Shown here: one piece after another, positions 13,343 through 19,147 of the stretch | How the letters are laid out: the number at the start of each line of letters is the position of its first letter | Numbering within the stretch: position 1 is the stretch's first letter | DNA from: Bacteroidales bacterium | Lineage (GTDB): Bacteria > Bacteroidota > Bacteroidia > Bacteroidales > UBA932 | NCBI GenBank assembly: GCA_004554455.1 | Contig: SFMG01000029.1 | Span: 1 to 19,147 of the forward strand | Direction: 5' to 3' | Length of the DNA: 19,147 bases | Translations under genes and position numbers: made by a program | The notes under the pieces: generated by a model | Told to the model about the DNA's origin: nothing | Databases searched by the model: none | Seen by the model: only the letters and a program-made list of their open reading frames with translations

Positions 13343-14108
13343 TATTTTCAGCAATTATCAGTTCTATTCCTTTGTCTCTCAGCAGCGTCGCGAATCCGTC
13401 GGGAATGCCGGCGTCGCTGATGACCGTGTCTATCTCTTCGAGTGGGCAGATGCGTCCTATGCCTCTCTGCCCGAATTTGCGGCTGTCGGCGAGCACCACC
13501 CTGCGCAGGGAGTTGCGGAGCAGTTTCCTGGTGAACATCGCCTCTTCGGGACTGGAGCAGCTCACCCCGTCCGCCGCGATTCCGTCTGCGCCTATGAAAC
13601 ATACGGGAATATTCAGGCTGTCCAGCAGCTCCTCCGAATATTCGCCGCGCACCGAGAGCGAATTCCTGTACAGGACTCCGCCGCATATATGCACCCTTAT
13701 ATTTTTCTTCGATAGCAGGGCATAGGCAATGTCTATCGCCGGGGTCACCACGTCCAGGTGTATGTTGTCATCCAGGGATGCCGCGAAGGTGTGCACCGTG
13801 GAGCCGGAAGCCAGGAAGGCCGTGTCTCCGTCCTTCAGCAGGGCTCCGGCGGCCTTTGCTATGGCCTTTTTGGCTGCAATGCTCTCCCCGAGCTTAAATT
13901 CCGTGCTTTTTTCGCTGGCGAGCGGAGTGTTTCTGCGCGCACCTCCGTGGACGCGTACAAGCTTCTTCTCCTCTTCCAGACGTCTCAGGTCGCTGCGTAT
14001 GGTCGCCTGGCTGACACTGAAATAGTCGGCGAGGTCGTTGACCTGCACCTGTCCGTGCTCGTTCACCCTTTCCAGTATGCGGCTCTGTCTTGAATTGAGA
14101 ATAGGCAT
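13329..14108 (-). CDS. DeoR-family transcriptional regulator
   Basis: 259 residues, normal for the family. The N-terminus (MPILNSRQSRILERVNEHGQ ... VNDLADYFSVSQATIRSDLRRLEEEKKLVRVHGGA) is the DeoR winged helix-turn-helix, with recognition helix SQATIRSDLRRLE at ~34-46. The C-terminal sensor domain shows ALLKDGDTAFLASGSTVHTFA (sugar-phosphate loop), an ICGG-x-x-Y-x-x-x-S-x-S stretch, CFIGADGIAADGVSCSSPEEA and VLADSRKFGQRGI. By family it binds a phosphorylated sugar and represses catabolic genes. It heads a unit with the G1P dehydrogenase and is divergent from araD-GH27; repeated AACGAAA boxes in the shared control region are the likely operator. Confidence 0.93.
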   Translation of the reverse strand: MPILNSRQSRILERVNEHGQVQVNDLADYFSVSQATIRSDLRRLEEEKKLVRVHGGARRNTPLASEKSTEFKLGESIAAKKAIAKAAGALLKDGDTAFLASGSTVHTFAASLDDNIHLDVVTPAIDIAYALLSKKNIRVHICGGVLYRNSLSVRGEYSEELLDSLNIPVCFIGADGIAADGVSCSSPEEAMFTRKLLRNSLRRVVLADSRKFGQRGIGRICPLEEIDTVISDAGIPDGFATLLRDKGIELIIAENNEQD

Positions 14109-14130
14109 ATATTTTTATTTGCGGCAAAGG

Positions 14131-14188
14131 AACGAAATATTTGCATATAAAACAAAAATATAGCGAAAGAAACGAAAGCAAAACGAAA
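14131..14188. promoter_or_regulatory. Candidate DeoR operator: repeated AACGAAA boxes
   Basis: AACGAAA occurs at 14131-14137, 14171-14177 and 14182-14188, with AGCGAAA at 14162-14168, all in direct orientation. The last three fill the gap between the deoR promoter boxes and touch the araD promoter, so binding could block both. TTTCGTT-type direct repeats are common in DeoR-family operators (family knowledge); assignment to this regulator is inference. Confidence 0.5.
14153..14182 (-). promoter_or_regulatory. Promoter of deoR / G1P dehydrogenase
   Basis: On the minus strand TTTG (14179-14182) and TATTTTTG (14153-14160) are 18 nt apart, a good Bacteroidota promoter. The spacer contains two of the repeated operator-like heptamers. 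Confidence 0.55.
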
Positions 14189-14189
14189 A

Positions 14190-14220
14190 TATTATATTTG
14201 CAGCCAAGTATTATATTTGC
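14190..14220 (+). promoter_or_regulatory. Tandem -7 boxes upstream of araD
   Basis: TATTATATTTGC occurs twice, at 14190-14201 and 14209-14220, 19 nt apart. Each contains TATATTTG (14193-14200 and 14212-14219), matching TAnnTTTG. They end 39 and 20 nt before the araD ATG at 14240. No strong -33 TTTG is evident for the first. This could be two promoters or a duplicated one. Confidence 0.6.
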
Positions 14221-14239
14221 GGTCAAAAGATATTCACTT

Positions 14240-14950
14240 ATGCTGGAAGAACTCAGAAACAAGGTCTGGAAAGCCAACCTGGACCTGGTAAAATACGGGC
14301 TTGTCAAGCTTACCTGGGGCAATGTGTCCGGTCTGGACAGGGAGAGCGGCCTGGTGGTGATAAAGCCGAGCGGCGTCGATTACTCGCAGCTGAAAGCGGA
14401 GGATCTGGTTATTCTCGACCTTGACGGAAAAGTGGTCGAGGGTTCTCTCAGGCCGTCGTCGGACACCCCTACCCATCTCGAACTCTACAGGGCCTTCCCT
14501 GAAATCGGAGGAGTTGTGCACACCCACAGCTGCCAAGCCACTGCCTGGGCTCAGGCCTGCAGGCCGATCCCGCTGCTCGGCACCACGCACGCAGACTGCT
14601 TCTCTTCCGACATTCCGTGTACGCCGGATATGAGCGAGTCGGAGATCATGGGAGAATATGAACTCAATACCGGAAAAATAATAGTACGCACTTTCAGGGA
14701 GTCCTCTCTGAAGGCTATGGAGGTGCCAGCCTGTCTGGTGGCCAACCACGGTCCCTTCGTCTGGGGCGCCGACTGTATGAAGGCGGTGGAGAATTCGCTG
14801 GTACTTGAGGAAATAGCAAAGATGGCTATGCTGACACTGCAGATCAATCCTGAAGCAACGATGAATCCCCTGCTCACGCAGAAGCACTATATGCGCAAGC
14901 ACGGCCCCAATGCCTATTACGGGCAGGAGTCCCGTGAGCTCAAGGTATAG
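14240..14950 (+). CDS. araD: L-ribulose-5-phosphate 4-epimerase
   Basis: 236 residues from MLEELRNKVW. It interconverts L-ribulose 5-phosphate and D-xylulose 5-phosphate, the last step of L-arabinose entry into the pentose phosphate pathway. Motifs: LVKLTWGNVSG, VIKPSGV, PSSDTPTHLELY, zinc ligands H94/H96 (VVHTHS) and H170 (ANHGPFVWG), TTHAD with Asp119, DIPCTP and the C-terminal KHG-x-NAYYGQ, all strongly AraD-like and not fuculose aldolase. The ATG at 14240 follows the promoter boxes; the in-frame ATG 14141 lies upstream of them and is rejected. It is divergent from deoR and 46 nt before the GH27 gene. araA and araB are not in the window. Confidence 0.95.
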   Translation: MLEELRNKVWKANLDLVKYGLVKLTWGNVSGLDRESGLVVIKPSGVDYSQLKAEDLVILDLDGKVVEGSLRPSSDTPTHLELYRAFPEIGGVVHTHSCQATAWAQACRPIPLLGTTHADCFSSDIPCTPDMSESEIMGEYELNTGKIIVRTFRESSLKAMEVPACLVANHGPFVWGADCMKAVENSLVLEEIAKMAMLTLQINPEATMNPLLTQKHYMRKHGPNAYYGQESRELKV

Positions 14951-14996
14951 TTTTTCTGCCGTATAATTCGTATATTGCGCAGTAAACGTCATAATT

Positions 14997-16613
14997 ATGA
15001 AATATCTGCGCGCCATTTCGGCTTTCATTGCGGCATTTGTCGCCATTTCTGTCACCTGCGCGGGACAGACTCCCGACTATTCTGAATATATACTTACGCC
15101 TAAGGCTCCCGCCACGCCACGCATAAACGGCCCGCGCGTGTACGGACAGAGCCCAGGCGTCGATTTTCTCTTCAAGATCCCGGCAAGCGGCGAGCGTCCG
15201 ATGACCTTCTCCGCCAAGGGCTTGCCCAAGGGGCTGAAACTCGACCCGGAGACAGGCATCATCAGCGGCAGGGCCAGGAAGGCAGGCAGCTACAATGTCA
15301 CTCTGACGGCGACCAACAGTCTGGGCAGCGACAGCAAGCCGCTGCGTCTGGAGATAGGGGAGGACAAGCTCCTGCTCACTCCGCCAATGGGCTGGAGCAG
15401 CTGGAACTGCTTCGGGAATACGGTCAGCCAGGAGCACGCTGAAGCTATGGCCAAGGCCTTCATAGACCTGGGGCTTGACCAGTACGGCTGGAGCTATATC
15501 AATCTCGATGACGGCTGGCAGTATGACAGGGGAGGGAAGTACAACGCCATAATGCCGAATTCCAAGTTTCCCGATATGATGGGCCTCTCCGACTATATCC
15601 ACTCCCTCGGCCTGAAGTTCGGAATCTATTCAGGCCCCTGGCTCGGAACCTATGCCGGGCACATAGGGGAGACAAGCGACAATCCGGAGGGCCGTGCCTG
15701 GTGGGTGGAGCAGGGTGCCTGCGACGAGCATCACAAGGTGGACAGGGACGTCGTGCCCCGCGATTCCCTCTGGCGTTTCGAGCCGTATCACTTTGAACTT
15801 CAGGACGCCAGGCAGTGGGCTGAGTGGAAGGTGGACTATATGAAGTACGACTGGAATCCGAATGACCACTACAGTCTCGTCGAGATGTACAAGGCCCTGC
15901 AGAGCGTGGACAGGGACATAGTGTACAGCATTTCGAACTCGGCTCCGCTGACCCTTGCCGCCGACCTGATGGAATATGCGCAGCTCTGGCGTACCACGGG
16001 AGATATACGTGACACCTGGAAGAGCGTTTCCGACATAGCTTTCAAGCGTCAGGACGTCTGGGCGGGCTACCGCCGTCCCGGTGCCTGGCCGGATGCGGAC
16101 ATGATGGTACTCGGCTGCGTCGGCTGGGGCAAGTATGAACATCCGATCAATCCTACCCGCCTGACTCCTGACGAACAGTACAGCCACATGACTATGTGGT
16201 GCATGCTGAGTTCCCCTCTGATTCTGGGATGTGACCTCACTCGTGCCGATGACTTCCTGCTGAGCCTGCTCACCAATGACGAGGTGATTGCCGTCAATCA
16301 GGATGAACTGGGTCTCTCTCCTGCAAAGCGCTATGGGGACGGTACCTATGCCACCTATATCAAGTGCCTTGCTGACGGAGGAATTGCCGTTGCAATGTTC
16401 AATCTTTCCGACGAGCCGAAGACCATAGGTTTCATTCCGCTCAGTCTGGGGCTAATGGAGGACCAGGTGGTCCGCGATCTCTGGCGCCAGCAGGATGTCG
16501 CAAAGGTGAAGTATTCCGAACGCTGGGAGTGCGAGGTCGCCCCTCACGGTGTCCGCTTCCTGAAGCTCTCTCCTGGCAGCATCAACGGCAAGCCGCTCGG
16601 GAAATACCGCTAG
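14997..16613 (+). CDS. Secreted GH27 glycosidase (alpha-galactosidase or beta-L-arabinopyranosidase)
   Basis: 538 residues. A signal peptide (~1-23) is followed by an Ig-like putative domain (~41-120; GLPKGLKLDPETGIISG is typical of He_PIG) and a GH27 (beta/alpha)8 barrel from LTPPMGWSSWNCFG (~127). The sugar-binding pair NLDDGW is at 169-174 (Asp171, Asp172). The nucleophile is Asp285 in DYMKYDWN, and the acid/base Asp336 lies in WRTTGDIRD, with its R-x-x-x-D arrangement intact. GH27 enzymes remove terminal alpha-galactose; some prefer beta-L-arabinopyranose. The intact DD pair, which contacts the galactose hydroxymethyl group, favours alpha-galactosidase, whereas the araD/AraM neighbours favour arabinose. 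The protein is probably periplasmic, co-transcribed with araD. Confidence 0.9.
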   Translation: MKYLRAISAFIAAFVAISVTCAGQTPDYSEYILTPKAPATPRINGPRVYGQSPGVDFLFKIPASGERPMTFSAKGLPKGLKLDPETGIISGRARKAGSYNVTLTATNSLGSDSKPLRLEIGEDKLLLTPPMGWSSWNCFGNTVSQEHAEAMAKAFIDLGLDQYGWSYINLDDGWQYDRGGKYNAIMPNSKFPDMMGLSDYIHSLGLKFGIYSGPWLGTYAGHIGETSDNPEGRAWWVEQGACDEHHKVDRDVVPRDSLWRFEPYHFELQDARQWAEWKVDYMKYDWNPNDHYSLVEMYKALQSVDRDIVYSISNSAPLTLAADLMEYAQLWRTTGDIRDTWKSVSDIAFKRQDVWAGYRRPGAWPDADMMVLGCVGWGKYEHPINPTRLTPDEQYSHMTMWCMLSSPLILGCDLTRADDFLLSLLTNDEVIAVNQDELGLSPAKRYGDGTYATYIKCLADGGIAVAMFNLSDEPKTIGFIPLSLGLMEDQVVRDLWRQQDVAKVKYSERWECEVAPHGVRFLKLSPGSINGKPLGKYR

Positions 16614-16620
16614 TATGTAA

Positions 16621-16653
16621 CCCGCCTGTCCCCACGACTTTGCTGCAGGCGGG
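16621..16653 (+). terminator. Possible terminator hairpin after the GH27 gene
   Basis: CCCGCCTG (16621-16628) pairs with CAGGCGGG (16646-16653), an 8-bp GC-only stem 7 nt after the GH27 stop. No T-run follows (CCGTTCT), so it is a weak candidate. The same arms recur in the adjacent 152-bp repeat, so it may simply be part of that element. Confidence 0.4.
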
Positions 16654-16681
16654 CCGTTCTACTTGCTGGCAAGATGGCGCT

Positions 16682-17022
16682 GCAGGCGGGCCGTTCTGTT
16701 TTGCGGCGACGAAGATTGGAATCGGACGCGGGCCGTTGTTGCGGCGTGGTCAGGCGCCACTCCGGCGGCTTTTTACTTAGGATTATGCCGCCTTCGTGGC
16801 ATCCTGTCCCCGCCTGCACCCCACGCCTGCGCTGCAGGCGGGCTATTCTTCGCTGCCGCAACGAAGGTTAGAATCGGACACGTAGCGTTGATGCGGCGTG
16901 GTCAGGCGCCACTCCGGCGGCTTTTTACTTAGGATTATGCCGCCTTCGTGGCATCCTGTCCCCGCCTGCACTCCACGACTGCGCTGCAGGCGGGCCGTTC
17001 TTCGCTGCCGCAACGATGGTGC
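16682..17022. repeat. GC-rich tandem module, 152-bp period (two full units plus a partial)
   Basis: Units begin with GCAGGCGGGC at 16682, 16834 and 16986 (exactly 152 bp apart); a short extra start lies at 16645. Shared blocks are GATGCGGCGTGG-like, TCAGGCGCCACTCCGGCGG, TTTTTACTTAGGATTATG and GCATCCTGTCCCCGCCTGC. Within a unit, GCAGGCGGG and CCCGCCTGC (for example 16834-16842 and 16961-16969) form 9-bp terminal inverted repeats enclosing ~136 bp, MITE-like. A GGCGGC/GCCGCC hairpin surrounds the TTTTTACTTAGGATTAT core. The partial third unit runs through GCAACGATGGTGCTGC straight into the first hairpin unit. A drifted copy flanks array 1. Frames here are incidental; no gene is supported. Confidence 0.85.
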
Positions 17023-17426
17023 TGCATCGATTCTTGATTTCAGGCACAGACTTGCGAATCGATGCAGCCAAATGGTCAAATCTGGGGCAATCCATGCATC
17101 GATTCTCGATTTCAAGCCCAGACTTGCGAATCGATGCAGCCATAAGGTCAAAACAGGGGCAAACCGTGCATCGATTCTTGATTTCAAGCCCAAACTTGCG
17201 AATCGATGCAGCCAAGAGGTCAAATCTGGGGCAATCCGTGCATCGATTCTCGATTTCAGGCCCAGACTTGCGAATCGATGCAGCCAAAAGGTCAAAACAG
17301 GGGCAAACCGTGCATCGATTCTTGATTTCAAGCCCAAACTTGCGAATCGATGCAGCCAAAAGGTCAAAACAGGGGCAAACCGTGCATCGATTCTCGATTT
17401 CAAGCCCAGACTTGGCAATCGCTGCA
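17023..17426. repeat. Hairpin-repeat array 2: six units, 72-bp period
   Basis: Cores of 44 nt start at 17023, 17095, 17167, 17239, 17311 and 17383, each TGCATCGATTC - loop - GAATCGATGCA (11-bp arms); the last right arm has decayed to GCAATCGCTGCA. Loops alternate TTGATTTCA and TCGATTTCA in strict order. Spacers are 28 nt and of two types: one with GGTCAAATCTGGGGCAATCC (17067-17094, 17211-17238), one with GGTCAAAACAGGGGCAAACC (17139-17166, 17283-17310, 17355-17382). Cores 3 and 5 look identical. This is a higher-order dimer (144 bp) that has expanded in tandem. The four open frames across the array follow from the 72-bp (24-codon) period. Confidence 0.92.
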
Positions 17427-17480
17427 ACAATGCATCCTTGTCCCGCGCCGGAAAACAGTCAACGGTTCCGCATCTGATAT

Positions 17481-17557
17481 TTGGAAAAGTGGAAGAAAAC
17501 CTATAAATCCCTTTGGAAAAGTGGAAATCCGTCTGTAAATTGCGTTGGAAAAATGGA
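17481..17557 (+). repeat. Three 32-bp units (TTGGAAAAGTGGA) in the ATPase leader
   Basis: TTGGAAAAGTGGA starts at 17481 and 17513, and TTGGAAAAATGGA at 17545, exactly 32 nt apart. The third unit merges into GGAGGT just before the ATPase ATG. The intervals differ in sequence (CCTATAAATCCC, CGTCTGTAAATTGCG). Their position in the 5' leader suggests an RNA or promoter role for the ATPase gene, not coding sequence. Confidence 0.8.
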
Positions 17558-17563
17558 GGTAAT

Positions 17564-18910
17564 ATGCTTAACAGAAAGATAGACAAGTATTTAATCGAGT
17601 ATTACCAAAAATCGGGTAATGCACTGCTGATAACAGGAGCTCGTCAAGTCGGTAAGACCTATTCCATACGTGAGTTCGGCAAGGGATTCAAGAGTTTCAT
17701 CGAGATCAACTTCATTGAGAATCCAGATGCCGTTGGACTGTTCAAGGACGCTAAGGGGAGCACCGACATTCTGATGCGTTTGTCGACCATTACGAATGTG
17801 CCGATGATAAAAGGGGATACCTTGATTTTCTTTGACGAGGTACAAGAATGCCCGGATATTGTCACAGCCATCAAGTTTCTTGTCGACGAAGGCTCATACC
17901 GTTATATCCTGAGTGGCTCTTTGCTTGGTGTAGAATTGAAGGATATCCGGTCGGTCCCAGTTGGCTATATGGGCGTGAAGGAGATGTTTCCTTTGGATTT
18001 CGAAGAATTTATCACATGTGTCGGGATCAACGAGAACGTGATAGCCACGGTGAAGGAAGCCTGGACAAAGAGGCGACCTGTCGACGACTTCATTCACAAC
18101 AAGATGATGGAATTGTTCCGGCTCTACTTGATTGTGGGAGGTATGCCGGCAGCTGTCAGCAAGTATCTTGAAAGCAACAACCTGCAGGAAGTGCTGGCGG
18201 TGCAGCAAGAAATCATTCAACTCTATAAGAAAGACATTGCCAAGTACGATCCGGACAACAAACTATACATAGAGGAGATATTCAACCTGATTCCGCCGGA
18301 GCTCAATGCCAAAAACAAGCGCTTTATCTTGAAACGCCTGAACGAAAATGCAAAGTATGAGCGATACGAGAACAGCTTCCTATGGTTAAAAAATGCTGGC
18401 GTTGCGATACCCGTTTACAATGTGGAAGAGCCCAAGGTCCCTCTTCTGCTGGCGAGGTCCCGCAACCTTCTCAAACTCTTCCTGAACGATATCGGTTTGT
18501 TGGCAGCGCAGTATGCCGACGGCATTCAGGTGCGGATTATCAAGGGTGACAAAGACATCAACTTCGGTTCCATCTATGAGAATGCAGTGGCTCAGGAACT
18601 GGTTGCGCACGGTCTTGAACCCTATTACTACAACAGTAAGAAAAGGGGAGAGATAGATTTCGTTATCGAGAACAATGGCAAAGTTCTCCCTATCGAGGTG
18701 AAGTCTGGAAAGGACTATGTATATCATCGGGCCCTCTCCAACATCATGGATTGTGGGGAGTATGATCTTCCCGAGGCATTGGTGCTGAACAATGACAATC
18801 TATCAGTTGACGGCCGAATTACATATGTGCCGGTCTATATGGTGATGTTCCTGGAAAAAGAGAAGCTTGCTGCTCAGATCTACAAAATAGAGTTGGATGG
18901 ACTAAAGTAG
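17564..18910 (+). CDS. AAA/DUF4143 family ATPase
   Basis: 448 residues from MLNRKIDKYL. The AAA_14-type ATPase core has Walker A GARQVGKT (25-32), Walker B LIFFDEVQ (87-94) and the YILSGSLLG sensor region (~115-122). The middle is helical. The C-terminal DUF4143 region ends with GEIDFVIENNGKVLPIEVKSG (~362-382), which resembles a PD-(D/E)xK nuclease core (D ... E-x-K). Such proteins are very common and mobile in Bacteroidota; their function is unknown, though they are often discussed with defence or toxin-like roles. GGAGGT (17555-17560) precedes the ATG. An in-frame ATG at 17513 lies inside the 32-bp repeats and is rejected. Its lower GC than the upstream genes fits acquisition. Confidence 0.9.
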   Translation: MLNRKIDKYLIEYYQKSGNALLITGARQVGKTYSIREFGKGFKSFIEINFIENPDAVGLFKDAKGSTDILMRLSTITNVPMIKGDTLIFFDEVQECPDIVTAIKFLVDEGSYRYILSGSLLGVELKDIRSVPVGYMGVKEMFPLDFEEFITCVGINENVIATVKEAWTKRRPVDDFIHNKMMELFRLYLIVGGMPAAVSKYLESNNLQEVLAVQQEIIQLYKKDIAKYDPDNKLYIEEIFNLIPPELNAKNKRFILKRLNENAKYERYENSFLWLKNAGVAIPVYNVEEPKVPLLLARSRNLLKLFLNDIGLLAAQYADGIQVRIIKGDKDINFGSIYENAVAQELVAHGLEPYYYNSKKRGEIDFVIENNGKVLPIEVKSGKDYVYHRALSNIMDCGEYDLPEALVLNNDNLSVDGRITYVPVYMVMFLEKEKLAAQIYKIELDGLK

Positions 18911-18964
18911 TAGAACACACACTTAGTGATATAAACCGAATTTTCTATTCTTGCTTTAACATAT

Positions 18965-19018
18965 AACACATCATTAAATAGATGAAAAGTGATATATTTG
19001 CATATTATATGATGTGTT
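18965..19018. promoter_or_regulatory. Inverted repeat around the promoter of the XRE gene
   Basis: AACACATCAT (18965-18974) and ATGATGTGTT (19009-19018) are perfect 10-bp inverted arms. Between them lies TATATTTG (18993-19000), a Bacteroidota -7 box. The right arm ends 4 nt before ATG 19023. This is a likely operator for autoregulation by the downstream HTH protein. Confidence 0.6.
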
Positions 19019-19022
19019 GAAT

Positions 19023-19147
19023 ATGACAAAGAATACAATGGGCACCAAGTTGCCAAGAAAACTGGAGCAGAAGATGCAGATAGTGGGTGAGCAAATCAAA
19101 CTGGCGAGACTGCGCAGGAATCTCAGCATGGCTCAGGTTGCCGAACG
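19023..19147 (+). CDS. XRE/HipB-like HTH regulator, N-terminal part (cut by window end)
   Basis: 41 codons are visible: MTKNTMGTKLPRKLEQ, then MQIVGEQIKLARLRRNLSMAQVAER. The last block is the start of a Cro/C1-type helix-turn-helix (GEQIKLARLRRNLS is helix 1, MAQVAER enters helix 2). In Bacteroidales, proteins opening this way are often the HipB-like partner of a HipA-like kinase encoded just downstream, which would be outside this window. A -7 box and flanking 10-bp inverted repeat precede it. Family of the HTH fairly sure; HipB role inferred. Confidence 0.65.
   Translation, partial: MTKNTMGTKLPRKLEQKMQIVGEQIKLARLRRNLSMAQVAE

Noticed and set aside
14141..14239. Upstream ATG adding 33 residues to AraD
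   Set aside because: It precedes both promoter boxes and the operator-like repeats; AraD proteins start near MLEELR.
17513..17563. Upstream ATG adding 17 residues to the DUF4143 ATPase
   Set aside because: It falls in the 32-bp repeats; GGAGGT precedes the ATG at 17564, which fits the family N-terminus.
16843..17586. Long minus-strand frame of 247 codons, and plus-strand frames over the second array
   Set aside because: Translation is just the repeat unit over and over, with several frames open on both strands; no start signal or known family.
18911..18964. Terminator after the DUF4143 ATPase
   Set aside because: I could not find a convincing stem followed by a T-run in this interval.

Overview
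The window reads as chromosome from a fairly GC-rich member of the Bacteroidales. The support is family content (DUF2147, DUF4837, BACON-domain lipoprotein, DUF4143 ATPase, Rhs with a DP-DG tip junction), promoters of the TTTG / TAnnTTTG type, and AT-rich leaders that mostly lack a Shine-Dalgarno sequence. An Alistipes- or Cryptobacteroides-like gut genome would fit, but the genus cannot be fixed from this sequence. The first ~320 bases are different: AT-rich, with lactobacillus-like codon use, and probably not from this genome.

Layout. (1) 1-1755, minus strand: a broken Rhs locus. Two Rhs core fragments share a 60-bp homologous stretch and are separated by a hairpin-repeat array. An in-frame amber codon splits the core from an AT-rich HExxH metallopeptidase tip, which runs without a frame break into the C-terminus of a YeiH-family membrane protein at the shared residues HEIAHA (likely an assembly chimera). 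(2) 1769-2860: DUF2147 protein, a strong bidirectional terminator, then on the minus strand tRNA-Pro(CGG), rpsT and tRNA-Glu(TTC). (3) 2861-7225, minus: the packed unit M23 peptidase - dxr - rseP - DUF4837 lipoprotein (isoprenoid precursor synthesis plus envelope proteolysis). (4) 7257-11998, plus: ruvX - def - phosphohexomutase - M23/LysM peptidase - BACON lipoprotein. (5) 11999-16613: a divergent sugar locus with deoR and a glycerol-1-phosphate dehydrogenase (AraM/EgsA-like) on one side and araD plus a secreted GH27 glycosidase on the other. They share a 131-bp control region with repeated AACGAAA boxes. (6) 16614-17563: a composite repeat element, made of a 152-bp GC-rich module and six 72-bp hairpin units, then three 32-bp units. 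(7) 17564-19147: an AAA/DUF4143 ATPase and the start of a HipB-like XRE regulator behind a palindrome-flanked promoter.

The most unusual content is the hairpin-repeat family present at both ends of the window (1058-1389 and 17023-17426). Both arrays have a 72-bp period, a 44-nt core with 11-bp inverted arms, and spacers that alternate between two types. Each array abuts the same GC-rich module, but the hairpin loops are flipped relative to that flank. It resembles CRISPR at a glance but is not: spacers recur and there are no cas genes. Domain and family calls come from motif recognition; no database search was run.
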